Assembly (NCBI GenBank): GCA_012032345.1
Contig: JAAUQI010000026.1
Coordinates: forward strand, 1-64,000
Reading direction: 5' to 3'
DNA length: 64,000 nt
Origin: Leptolyngbyaceae cyanobacterium RM1_1_2
GTDB lineage: Bacteria > Cyanobacteriota > Cyanobacteriia > Phormidesmidales > Phormidesmidaceae
Of this stretch, positions 1-9,189 are shown piece after piece. Both the position numbers and the translations under genes were made by a program. Under the pieces are notes generated by a model. The model was not told the DNA's origin. It did no database searches and saw only the letters and a program-made list of their open reading frames with translations. Every line of letters begins with the position of its first letter. Position 1 is the stretch's first letter.

Positions 1-23
1 AACATCGAGAGCAGGCGCATCAT

Positions 24-425
24 CTACTTTTCTAAATCAGTGGCTAGAAAAGCATAAATCAGCTCATCAGAATAGCCAGGGGCTAAGGCAAAGTTGCCCA
101 AGGCGCTCCAGCTATGCGCCCGATATCCAGTTTCTTCTTCAAGCTCACGACGGATTGTGCCAGCAGGCTGTTCACCGACTTCAACGGTTCCTGCCGGAAA
201 CTCTAGCAGCCGCCCCTGCACGGCAAAGCGATACTGCCTCACCAGCACCAGTTCGCCATTAGGGGTTACAGGCACAGCCAACGCCCCCCCAGGATGACGA
301 ATACATTCCCAATCGCCAACGACTTTATTGGGCAGGCGGAGCTGATTCACTTCAAAATTAAATTTCCGCCCTTCATAGAACAGGCGCTGCTTCAGCAGTT
401 GAGGCGGCTCTTGACCAAGTGGCAT
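24..425 (-). CDS. NUDIX hydrolase (ADP-ribose pyrophosphatase-like), frameshifted and cut by window edge
   Basis: This is a NUDIX hydrolase, probably of the ADP-ribose pyrophosphatase group that cleaves nucleoside diphosphate sugars. A complete Nudix box is visible at residues 79-101 (G79, E85, then REL-EEE-TG ending at Y101), preceded by the FPAG stretch typical of the ADP-ribose group. The readable frame is only 133 codons, shorter than the usual 170-190. The stop at 24-26 lies just after a run of four T on the plus strand (28-31). Adding one base there continues the protein as VDDAPALDV to the window edge, so the gene runs off the left end. It lies downstream of folK on the same strand. 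Substrate is not determined. Confidence 0.8.
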   Translation of the reverse strand: MPLGQEPPQLLKQRLFYEGRKFNFEVNQLRLPNKVVGDWECIRHPGGALAVPVTPNGELVLVRQYRFAVQGRLLEFPAGTVEVGEQPAGTIRRELEEETGYRAHSWSALGNFALAPGYSDELIYAFLATDLEK

Positions 426-484
426 AGAAACTGAGGACGCAATAACAAGTTAAACCCATACCCTCAGAATGCCGTTGTAGTAGG

Positions 485-1086
485 TCAGTTGTCAATTTTA
501 AGCTGCCAGTCTGTTGGCTGCACGCCGACTGGGTCAACCTGCTGTAGCAGCTCGGCCACAGCTTTACCCGAAACAGGCTCTATCCAATCAGCGGCTATTT
601 CTGCTAGCGGCACCAGTACAAAGCCCGCTCGTGCATTCGGGGGTGTGGCAGCTGTAGGGTGGGAGTCGCTAGGATTTGCTGGTCAAACAGCAGCAAATCC
701 AGGTCTAAGAGTCGAGGCCCCCAACGCTGGCGACGAATCCGGCCAAAGCAGTTTTCTATTTTGAGTAAAACCGTCAGTAAAGCTTCTGGCGAAAGCTGCG
801 TATCAATTAGCACACAGGCGTTCAGGTAATCTGGCTGCGGCGGGCCGACAGGGGCTGTCTTATAGACTTTTGAACCAGCCTGTAAGGTCACGCTAGCTGT
901 TGCCGCTAGCGCCCGAACGGCTCCTTGCAAAATCGTCAGGGAGTTCCCTAAATTGCTACCTAGAGCGATCGCGCAGGGCGTGATCTTTACAGCAGCGGCG
1001 GTGGCAGGCGATAGGTTCTTAGCCTCAGGCCGGATACTTCCATCATGAGCATGTCGGCGCTGAGAGCAGGGGGGGGTAAGCTGCAA
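485..1086 (-). CDS. folK: 2-amino-4-hydroxy-6-hydroxymethyldihydropteridine pyrophosphokinase, frameshifted
   Basis: HPPK transfers pyrophosphate from ATP to 6-hydroxymethyl-dihydropterin in folate synthesis. The N-terminal ALGSNLG motif (from about residue 41) and the diagnostic RWGPRLLDLDLLLF block (121-134) are both present, followed by HPRMHER. The frame then closes early at 604. Adding one base in the AAA run at 620-622 (plus strand) restores FVLVPLAEIAADW and a tail ending at a TGA at 485-487, giving about 200 residues. The domain itself starts near residue 38. The only ATG in frame is at 1086, deep inside the upstream cyclase-like gene, so the start is uncertain and could be a non-ATG codon close to 985. 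Confidence 0.88.
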
Positions 1087-1586
1087 AAGGCGGCCTCCGT
1101 GATTAAAATTTCGTCGCGTCCGGCTAAATCTTCTCCTAGCTTAGAAGCCAGATTTAGCTCTTCGCCAAAGACATCGGTGTCCGCAACTACCAGCATTTCG
1201 CCGTAGCCAAGGCCAATACTGGCGTGTAAATTTTCAGCATTGAGGCGCTCGATCAAAGCCTGGGCGGCGGCAACAGCAGCTTCTGCGTTGGGAAAATGGG
1301 CGTAGACATTATCAGCCTCTAGCTTGAAGACGCTGCCGCCTGCTGCTTCAACAACAGGTACAGCGATCGCCTGAAGTCGCCGAATCTCTGCTAGTGCAGA
1401 AATAATGCCTGACTGCTGGGCGCTGAGCGAAAAGCCGGATGCATCGAGTACTATGACAGCGAGGGTCTGACCAAAGATGGTTTGAATTTGCCGATCGATA
1501 ATGTTGGCTTCTGCAGGGCGCAGATGGCGCTGTTCTAGCAGGTATTCAAACAAGCTTTCGGTATTTCCTTGAGCTGACTGAGACAT
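987..1586 (-). CDS. Class III cyclase-homology-domain protein, probably degenerate
   Basis: A single cyclase homology domain fills most of this 199-residue protein. The two metal-binding aspartates appear as D48 in a DASGF motif and D92 in ADNVYAHF. The late NLASKL motif has Asn145, but lysine (149) stands where active adenylate/guanylate cyclases carry the transition-state arginine. No membrane segment or sensor domain is seen. I chose the ATG at 1584-1586, which gives the start MSQSAQ. Upstream codons to 1712 are open but hydrophobic and unlike the family. It sits between thioredoxin and folK on the same strand. Function is unknown; nucleotide binding without cyclisation is plausible. Confidence 0.72.
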   Translation of the reverse strand: MSQSAQGNTESLFEYLLEQRHLRPAEANIIDRQIQTIFGQTLAVIVLDASGFSLSAQQSGIISALAEIRRLQAIAVPVVEAAGGSVFKLEADNVYAHFPNAEAAVAAAQALIERLNAENLHASIGLGYGEMLVVADTDVFGEELNLASKLGEDLAGRDEILITEAAFCSLPPPALSADMLMMEVSGLRLRTYRLPPPLL

Positions 1587-1734
1587 CCCGGGGTGACTGA
1601 CGGCTACTAAAGAGGTCTGAGAGCAATTCTCAGCAGATACAAGCAGTGGCAACATCGGCAAGACTGCCTGTCCGCTGATAATAGCTGCCAGTATCCTTAC
1701 GCCAGCAATCATGTCATTTTTGCTCCACTCTGAC

Positions 1735-2052
1735 TTAAAGGATGGGTTCGAGGCGCTGCACCATTTGCTCTACCGTCAGTACCCCTTCTATACGATCGGC
1801 GGGCTGCCCCTGATTAAATAGAATCAGAGTCGGTAAGGCTTGAATGCCAAATTCAGAGGCAAGCTGAGGATAGCGATCGGTATCGATTTTGACAATTTTT
1901 ATTTTACCTCTAACCTGGGCATTCACCTGCTCCAAAATGCCAGCCATCATCTGACAGGGGCCGCACCAGCTAGCGTAGAAATCAACTAGAACTGGAAGTT
2001 CAGAGTTTTGAATCAGGTCTGCAAAGCTCTTGAATTGCTGTTTGACTGCCAT
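1735..2052 (-). CDS. trxA: Thioredoxin
   Basis: A 105-residue thioredoxin with the redox motif WCGPC (Cys30 and Cys33) and the cis-proline in the ALPTL loop (Pro74). Length and layout match small cytosolic m-type thioredoxins that reduce disulfides in Calvin-cycle and antioxidant enzymes. The frame is open upstream to 2175, but the ATG at 2050-2052 (start MAVKQQF) gives the normal N-terminus, with a GAAG ribosome site just before it. It is divergent from fabG with about 110 bp between, and followed on its own strand by the cyclase-like gene. The m-type assignment is inferred from cyanobacterial context only. Confidence 0.93.
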   Translation of the reverse strand: MAVKQQFKSFADLIQNSELPVLVDFYASWCGPCQMMAGILEQVNAQVRGKIKIVKIDTDRYPQLASEFGIQALPTLILFNQGQPADRIEGVLTVEQMVQRLEPIL

Positions 2053-2138
2053 AACTTCACTTAAATAGCCACTGTTGTTAATACTATCGTCGCTGCTTAA
2101 GAGATTCCGTCTCTCGCTGGAATGACTTAAGATATTAG

Positions 2139-2921
<783 letters not shown>

Positions 2922-2943
2922 CGGCAGCCTGGGAGATGAGCAG

Positions 2944-4750
2944 GTGGCAATAAAACGCCAGATTTTATCTGACTTATACAGAGCGCGCCTTTCGCGGCGA
3001 ATTGTTTTCTGGATATTTGCCAGCATTGTCCTGATAGAGGGGATTATTTTAATTCCTTCTGTTTATCGGCGTGAGCGAGAACTCTTAGTCTATAAGCAAG
3101 AGCTGGCAGCGGCAAAAGCCTCTGGACTGCTAGCACAGCAGGTACTACCACAGTCGGGAGCAGAGCTGCTGTCGCGGTTGCGCCAGACTCAGGATCAGGT
3201 GACGGTAGGGGGGGCACTTTACCGGGCTGATGGGAGTTTGGTGGGTACCTTTGGCGAACCGCCGAATTTAACCTTTGCTGAGGTAGCCAAGGGACAATTA
3301 GGCCGATTTAGTCGCGCCCAGCGTCGCTACGATGCTCCCTGGGAAATGTCACCACTGGAGGGGCAGTATCTTTTAATTATTCGCCACGACACCACGGCGG
3401 TACGTCAGGCTGTGATTGCCTTCATCGGACGGATTGCAGGTCTGGTACTAATCATTTCTTTTTTCGTTACCGGGGCAACAATGATTGTCTTAGAGCGGCT
3501 GCTAATTACCCCCGTCCTGCGGCTGCGGCGAGATTTGCTGCAGGCAGGCCGAGCGATTAGCGCCGATCAAGATGCCCGTCTGATTAAGTTTGAAGCGGCT
3601 AAAACCTACCGCCAGGATGAGCTAGGCGACGTGGTGAGCGCATTTGAGCTAATGCTGCAGCAAATTCAGAGCGATCGCCAATCAACAACAGGCTGAGGCC
3701 GAACTGCGCCTGTCCGAAGAAAAATTTTCTAAAGCCTTTCGCGCTAGCCCCAACCCGATCACAATTAGTACTCTAGTAGATGGTCGGCTGATTGAGGTCA
3801 ACGATAGCTTTTTGCAACTGCATGGCAGCAGACTGGAGCAGGTGATCAATCAAACAGCCTTAGATTTGCGGCTGTGGGCTGCTCCCCGCGATCGCCAGCA
3901 GATGATTCAAACCATCCGCGATCGCGGTTTCATTCGCAACCAGGAGTATCAATTTCTCACGCGCGCTCAGGCTGTGCGGACAGTGCTATATTCGGCAGAG
4001 CAAATTAGCATCAACAGTCAGGATTGCATTTTGTCAGTCATTAGCGATATCACTGAGCGCAAGCAGGCTGAAGCTGCCGTAGCTCGGCTGGCAGAAATTG
4101 GGGAGCTAGCCGCGATGATTGTCCATGAGGTGCGAAACCCGCTGACAACAGTGCTGATGGGGCTAAGCTCCTTTAAGCGTCTGAATTTGCCAGAGCGCGC
4201 CCAAATGCGTTTGGCATTTGCTCTAGAAGAGTCAGAGCGTTTGCAGCGGCTATTAAATGAGATCTTGCTCTATGCCAAAGAGCAAACCCTGGCCCTAGAT
4301 GCTTTAGATCTAAACGGGCTGCTTCAAGAGATGCTAACCTCTCTGCTGGCAATGCCCTCTGCTAGCGATCGCGCTATTCATCTGATTCCCTCGGAGCAGC
4401 CTGCGATTGTTTTGGGCGATATCGACAAGCTCAAGCAGGTCTTTATCAACCTAATTAGCAATGCCTGTGAAGCCATTGCTGCCGGAGAACGAGTCACCTG
4501 CCAGATTGAGGTCACCCCCCGCCAGCAGGCTATAGTCCGGGTGCACAATGGCGGCGAACCAATTCCCTTAGAGGTGCTGCCCAAGCTAACCCAGCCCTTT
4601 TTTACCACCAAATCTTCAGGCAACGGGCTAGGACTGGCTATTACCAAACGAATTATCGAAGCCCACAGAGGAGAGCTGGCGATCGCCTCTACCTGCGCTG
4701 GTGGAACGACAGTCACGATAACTTTCCCGCTAAAGCCAGCTCAGGCTTAG
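2944..4750 (+). CDS. Membrane sensor histidine kinase with HAMP and PAS domains, frameshifted
   Basis: Read through one shift, this is a kinase of about 601 residues. There is a TM helix near 20-40, an outside region to about 150, a second TM near 155-180, a HAMP-like linker, a PAS domain near 260-365, a dimerisation box HEVRNPL with phospho-acceptor His394, and an ATPase domain with the N box (ISNACEAI) and the GNGLGLAI loop. The start is GTG at 2944 after a GGGAGATGAG ribosome site. The frame breaks at GCGATCGCC (3671-3679): removing one C links the halves as SDRNQQQAE. It converges with the receiver gene at 4747-5109, overlapping by four bases; that protein is a possible partner. Signal unknown. 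Confidence 0.85.
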
Positions 4751-5109
4751 GCAGCACAGCAGTTCTGCTGCTGAATTCGCTCAAACAAAACTTCTGAATT
4801 GAACGGCTTGACCAGGTAATCACTGCCTCCGACTCGCTGCCCTGTGGCCTGATGCTCAGCATCAGACATGGCGGTGACAAAAATAATGGGCCTGCAATAG
4901 CCCGACTGCCGCAAACGCTGACAAATTTCTGGCCCAGATAGCGTCGGCAGTTTCCAATCTAATAGAACCAGGTCGGGCAGAATAGACTGAGCCGTATGTA
5001 GACCTGCTAGCCCGTCCCTGGCAACGGTTACCTGATGGCCTTGATCAAGCAGCTCTAGCTCCATCAGCTTAGCGGTATTGAGGCTGTCTTCAATCAGCAA
5101 AATATGCAT
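4747..5109 (-). CDS. Receiver-domain-only response regulator
   Basis: A 120-residue stand-alone receiver domain. The acidic pocket is E7-D8, the phospho-acceptor is Asp51 in LLLDWKLP, and Thr79 and Lys101 (LVKPF) complete the conserved set. There is no output domain, so it resembles CheY-like or phosphorelay shuttle proteins. It is convergent with the sensor kinase and overlaps its stop codon, which makes a functional pair plausible but not proven. The C-terminus ends in an unusual NCCAA. Confidence 0.88.
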   Translation of the reverse strand: MHILLIEDSLNTAKLMELELLDQGHQVTVARDGLAGLHTAQSILPDLVLLDWKLPTLSGPEICQRLRQSGYCRPIIFVTAMSDAEHQATGQRVGGSDYLVKPFNSEVLFERIQQQNCCAA

Positions 5110-5755
5110 GGCCGATGCCGTTACCCAGGTACCTTTACAGTCTTAATCATGCCCTGATGAGCTAAACCACGGGTGACAAAGAACTGAGAGCTGGCTGAGA
5201 AGATCAAAGCTGGCTCCAGAAAGTGGGTAAAAACGGGTGCCTAACCTTCAGCCAACTGTTAACCAACATTGCAGCCCAGGTCCCTGGGCGATCGCCTAGT
5301 TCTTCACAAAACTGCTCAGCAGGAAACTATATTTGAAGCTTGCATGAACTTACTGGGGTAGATCTTCTGACAACCTTTACCGAGTGAGAGGATAGGCTCA
5401 GCATCTAAAGGTTGGTTGCACGGAAAATCATCCGGAACATTGCAGTTCTTGGCCAAGACAGTCGTTTGCTGTGTTAGCCTGAGAGCATAACCGTTAAGAA
5501 CTCCGTAAAAACCGCACCGATACATGCGCGACGTCTCGATACAAGCTCAGGCTGACGCAGTAGGACAATCTACGTAGGCTATTTCAGGTAAGCTGCTCTT
5601 CAAATCGCTTTGATGTGAAAAAAAGCTTGCCATTCCTCATGCTAAATGCATAAAACGCCTGGTCTGCATTTTGTGAGGGCAGCGATCGCGCTCTTCAAAA
5701 CCTGCACCAGAAATTGCATTAGCTTGGTTGTTCCCTAGATAGGAGTTTGTTGACA
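5110..5755. other. Gene-poor spacer upstream of the PEP-CTERM gene
   Basis: About 640 bases with no convincing coding frame; the longest reading (5316-5525, minus) has no ribosome site or recognisable product. The right end probably holds the promoter of the PEP-CTERM gene, whose AGGAG ribosome site is at 5741-5745. I see no clear terminator or RNA structure. Confidence 0.5.
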
Positions 5756-6499
5756 ATGGTTAAGAGATTTTTTCAGAAGTCTGTGTTACTTTCATCACTA
5801 GCATTAACAACAGGCATTATGACTCCTGTTGTCAATGCTCCTGCGGCCCAAGCGGTGACAACAACCAAATCTATCCCTGCTTTTGGTTTTAGCTGTATCA
5901 GCAATAAAAGTGAGGCTAACTGCGCCACGGGTACTAATCAGTTTAAGGCTAAAGTAACCGAGCATAGCCCGACTCAGGTAATGTTCAAATTTTTCAATGT
6001 CGGGGTTGATCCCTCCTCTATCACCCGCATCTATTTTGAAGACACAGACTTCAAAACCTTGGGCGCTATCGCTGGGATCATTAACTCTGCAGGCGTCAAC
6101 TTTTCGACTACGGCTCCCGGCAACTCAAATCTGCCCGGCGGAAAGAGTGTTGATTTTCAGACCACCGCCAGCGTTAGGGCAGAAAATCCGGTCAGGCCCA
6201 GCGGTGTCAATAACGATCCCAATGCGATCGGCACTCCACCTTCAGAGTTTGTAGCGATTGTCTTCGATGTACTGCCAGGGTTCAGCGATCCCTTCAACGC
6301 GGTTGTGACTGATTTGCGCCGGGGCACCCTGCGCGTCGGTATGCACGCTCAGGGATTTTCAGACGGCGGCAGTGAGAGCTTTGTCAACGGCGCGGTTCCT
6401 GAACCGATCACAACTGTTGGCTCAGGCATTGCCCTAGGCTTTGGTGCTCTGATGACTCGCAAGCGTAATTTAGCCAAGCGCAAAGCTGCCAAGGCTTAA
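5756..6499 (+). CDS. PEP-CTERM sorting-signal protein (exosortase substrate)
   Basis: A secreted 247-residue protein with an N-terminal signal peptide (basic start, hydrophobic 10-25, AQA cleavage site near 34). It ends in a textbook PEP-CTERM tripartite signal: VPEP at 214-217, a hydrophobic helix, then a basic tail rich in Arg and Lys. The middle is a beta-rich domain of unknown function. Two in-frame TTG codons precede the ATG at 5756, but AGGAG at 5741-5745 with 10-base spacing supports the ATG. Exosortase genes begin 390 bases downstream on the same strand, which makes this the likely local substrate for exosortase cleavage and surface anchoring or release. Confidence 0.85.
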   Translation: MVKRFFQKSVLLSSLALTTGIMTPVVNAPAAQAVTTTKSIPAFGFSCISNKSEANCATGTNQFKAKVTEHSPTQVMFKFFNVGVDPSSITRIYFEDTDFKTLGAIAGIINSAGVNFSTTAPGNSNLPGGKSVDFQTTASVRAENPVRPSGVNNDPNAIGTPPSEFVAIVFDVLPGFSDPFNAVVTDLRRGTLRVGMHAQGFSDGGSESFVNGAVPEPITTVGSGIALGFGALMTRKRNLAKRKAAKA

Positions 6500-6595
6500 T
6501 TCGCTCAATTTTTGGCTCCTGATAGGGTGGGCCTACCAACCCTGTCAAAGTGAGCCACACGTTTACTACAGCTTGGCGTGAAGTAGCGTTCATTC

Positions 6596-6686
6596 GTAGG
6601 GTGGGCACTGCCCACCTCATGCGTGATCTTATATGCTAGGTGGGCTGCCTGCGGTTGGAGAAGCTAGTGGGCACTGCCCACCCTAC
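6596..6686. repeat. Paired palindromic repeats (GTGGGCACTGCCCAC core)
   Basis: Two copies of a GTAGGGTGGGCA-CTGCCCACC type element sit at 6596-6617 and 6667-6686 in opposite orientation. Each is itself nearly palindromic (GTGGGC/GCCCAC), so together they can fold into a larger stem. A partial copy, AGGGTGGGCCTACCAACCCT, is at 6522-6541. The rest of the 390-base gap between the PEP-CTERM gene and the exosortase gene holds no coding frame. Similar GGTGGGCA-TGCCCACC elements are dispersed in other cyanobacterial genomes. Confidence 0.75.
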
Positions 6687-6890
6687 GGTTGGAGCAGGCT
6701 ACTCCGAAATCTTCCCCAACCTCTCTTAAAACGGGGAAATCGGCTTAGAAGTCTCCCTTTCTGAGGGAATTTAGGGCGATTAAAAGAGCGATGCTTCACA
6801 GAAGACTTTCAAAACATCCTCTAAGGGGACGGGTAATACGTCTGTTCGGCAGATAGCGGCTGGATAAAATTTAATCGCTTTGGGTGGACG

Positions 6891-7721
6891 ATGGCAGCTC
6901 AGAACTTTTCAAACAGCCTGTTTAATGACAAACTCTGGCTCTTAGGAATTGGAGCCGGGCTGATTGCCATTCATTTAACGATCGCAGACCGAGTTGGCCC
7001 AGGTGAACTTCTCAGCGCCAGCCTGCTCTATTGGTCAGCCGTTGCCTATTTAATCTGGCAGAGACGAGAGCGGTTGGAGCTTGAAAGTGGATGGTTTAGC
7101 ACTTTATTGGGTTTGTCCTTAGTCAGCCTAATTTTGATCAAAAGCCAGGCTTTAGGAAATGCAGACTTTTTTTTAAGACTGCTGCCCTTTCTGGCGGCAT
7201 TGGCTCTGGCGCTGATAGCTTCAGGTATACGAGGCTTAAAGCAGTATTGGCAAGAGCTTTTGATTCTGTCCTTTTTAATTCCCCACAGCGGCTTGCTTTC
7301 TCAGATCGCTGATATCTCTGTCAGTACTGCCCGATCTACGACCGTACTTTTGTGGTATTTGGGCTTTGATGTCTATCGGCAAGGGGTTTATGTGATTTTG
7401 CCCTCAGGCAGCGTTGAGGTTAACCCTGGCTGTGCTGGCTATAGCCTGATGATGCAGCTTCTAGGAACTAGCGTTATTTTTCTGGTAATGTTTCCGACAG
7501 GGTGGCTGCAAAAGATTTTTTTGCCGATTGCTGCCGTCATGTTTGGCTTTTTAGTGAATACGGTTCGGGTTAGCATTATGGCAGTCTTGGCCGCCTCAGG
7601 TAACCAAACAGCTTTTGAATACTGGCATGTGGGGGATGGCTCACTGATCTTCTCAGCCATATCAATTACGCTGCTCGGCCTTTTTTGCTTTTTGACCCTG
7701 CAGCCAGAGTATGAAAAATAA
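6891..7721 (+). CDS. crtA: Cyanoexosortase (A-type)
   Basis: An integral membrane protein of 276 residues with about eight TM helices. It carries the exosortase catalytic set: Cys181 in VNPGCAGY, Arg226 in VNTVRVS, and His246 in EYWHVGDG. Exosortases process PEP-CTERM proteins at the membrane, as sortases do at the Gram-positive wall. The following two genes match the companions usually found with cyanoexosortase A, which is why I prefer type A over B or C. The symbol crtA here is the exosortase name, not the carotenoid gene. The gene leads a compact operon running to 9189. Confidence 0.85.
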   Translation: MAAQNFSNSLFNDKLWLLGIGAGLIAIHLTIADRVGPGELLSASLLYWSAVAYLIWQRRERLELESGWFSTLLGLSLVSLILIKSQALGNADFFLRLLPFLAALALALIASGIRGLKQYWQELLILSFLIPHSGLLSQIADISVSTARSTTVLLWYLGFDVYRQGVYVILPSGSVEVNPGCAGYSLMMQLLGTSVIFLVMFPTGWLQKIFLPIAAVMFGFLVNTVRVSIMAVLAASGNQTAFEYWHVGDGSLIFSAISITLLGLFCFLTLQPEYEK

Positions 7722-7742
7722 ACTCTGCTACGAGAGTGGATT

Positions 7743-8441
7743 ATGCAGCACTGGCGATCGCTGAGAAGCTTACTTTTAGCATTGACATGTCTGAGCATTT
7801 TGGGTGTGTTTGGCAAACTATTCTTTAGCTCAGAGACTCCCGTACCTTATCAAGCCAAACTTCAGCCTTTAGACTTTCCCGACGCAGTCCCTTTAGATAG
7901 CTTCACCTTGTTAGGCGGCTCTGCCATCGCAGGTGATAAAACTCCGGTGGTTGGCTCTCAAAAACGTTTGATTAACGGGCATGTTTACAAGTATGAAAAA
8001 GATGGGCGATCGCTGACTATTCAGATGTATTACATGTTTGATACTAGCGGCAACGTCATCGGTTTTTTAGATAGCCATACCGATATTCCAGAAGCAGCCA
8101 TCGGCCCCTCATTGAGAATAGAGCGCTATCGGCAAGCCGTTGGCTATTACCTGCTTTTCCCATATCAGGGAAGAGATTATTTAGCCAGCTGCATCAACCC
8201 TAGGGGAGAAACCACCGTTACTCTGCCGCAGTTTAGAGACAACCGCTACCGCTACGACATCTGGAGCCCACGCCTTTTAAGGTGGCTGTTTACCGCAGAA
8301 AATATCCGCGACTTTCGCTGTCTTTGGGTTCTAATATCAGCGGTTGCAGAAAAGCCTCATTCAGCCAGCAGCTACGCAGGCTTAGAACAGATTTGGTTTG
8401 ACTGGCAGGCTCAGTGGCAGGCCCGTTTTTCGCACCTATAG
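7743..8441 (+). CDS. Cyanoexosortase A system-associated protein
   Basis: A 232-residue protein with one N-terminal TM segment or signal anchor (about 10-30) and the rest outside. The C-terminal block with INPRGETTVT, FRDNRYRYD and RCLWV matches what I recall of the protein family encoded next to cyanoexosortase A. It resembles EpsI-like partners of other exosortases in position and topology. It starts 21 bases after the exosortase stop. The molecular role is not known. Confidence 0.78.
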   Translation: MQHWRSLRSLLLALTCLSILGVFGKLFFSSETPVPYQAKLQPLDFPDAVPLDSFTLLGGSAIAGDKTPVVGSQKRLINGHVYKYEKDGRSLTIQMYYMFDTSGNVIGFLDSHTDIPEAAIGPSLRIERYRQAVGYYLLFPYQGRDYLASCINPRGETTVTLPQFRDNRYRYDIWSPRLLRWLFTAENIRDFRCLWVLISAVAEKPHSASSYAGLEQIWFDWQAQWQARFSHL

Positions 8442-8469
8442 AATACTCACTCTACCGACAAGACTCAAA

Positions 8470-9189
8470 ATGCCTAATTCCAGTTCAAGTTCAAAACCAA
8501 ACGACTCTCGCAAAACCCTGGGTTTAATTCGCTCGGCTGGCTACGGATTGCTGATTATATTTGCCTTGCAGCTAGCCGATATTTTCATCCCTGCTTACTT
8601 TATGGATTCTGACTGGGAAATGGGCATGGTGGCTAACCTAATTGAAAGAATGCCTTTAGCGCTGATTGCTTTAGTCCTGGTTTTCTTTGGGGAGATGAAC
8701 CTGCGACAGAGATGGGAAAAGTGGCTGTTATGGGGGCTATCGTGGTCAACTCTGGTTGCAAGTGTGCTGTTTTTTGCTTTAGTACCGCTTAGCGTCAGCT
8801 CAAGTGTGAAGCTCAGATCTCAGGGTAGCGCCCAGGTACAGATAGATGCTAGACAGCAGATGATTCAGCTAGAGGAACTCCAGGCAAGGGTCAATAATGC
8901 CACCAGCCAGGAGATGAATGCTCTGGCAGAAGCACTAATAGGTCAAAGCATAACGCTCGAAGTCAACGACTCTCAAGCACTGGAGGAACAGCTACTAGCA
9001 GAGATCGACTCAGCCAAAAAGCAGGTAGTTGCCCAGCGTGAAAGTGCTGATAGAAGCCAGTGGCTGACTTTGCAAAAAAGTGCCCTCAAATGGAGCCTCA
9101 GCGCTATCGTCTCAGCGTTTCTGTTTTTTTCGATCTGGCATTTGACCGATTGGGCACGTCAGCCTAAGCCCTCTAAGCCGCGCTCTTGA
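8470..9189 (+). CDS. HpsJ-like membrane protein, cyanoexosortase-associated
   Basis: A 239-residue membrane protein with TM segments near 20-40, 50-70 and 80-100, a long central coiled-coil-like region rich in Gln and Glu, and a last TM near 210-230. This layout and the IERMPLALIALVLVFFGE stretch match the HpsJ-like family found beside cyanoexosortase genes and in hormogonium polysaccharide secretion loci. The frame is open back to 8398 inside the preceding gene, but the ATG at 8470 gives the family-like N-terminus. It overlaps the convergent mutY by 17 bases. Confidence 0.78.
   Translation: MPNSSSSSKPNDSRKTLGLIRSAGYGLLIIFALQLADIFIPAYFMDSDWEMGMVANLIERMPLALIALVLVFFGEMNLRQRWEKWLLWGLSWSTLVASVLFFALVPLSVSSSVKLRSQGSAQVQIDARQQMIQLEELQARVNNATSQEMNALAEALIGQSITLEVNDSQALEEQLLAEIDSAKKQVVAQRESADRSQWLTLQKSALKWSLSAIVSAFLFFSIWHLTDWARQPKPSKPRS

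Noticed and set aside
5316-5525. 69-codon open frame in the gap before the PEP-CTERM gene
   Set aside because: No ribosome site, unusual composition and no family resemblance.
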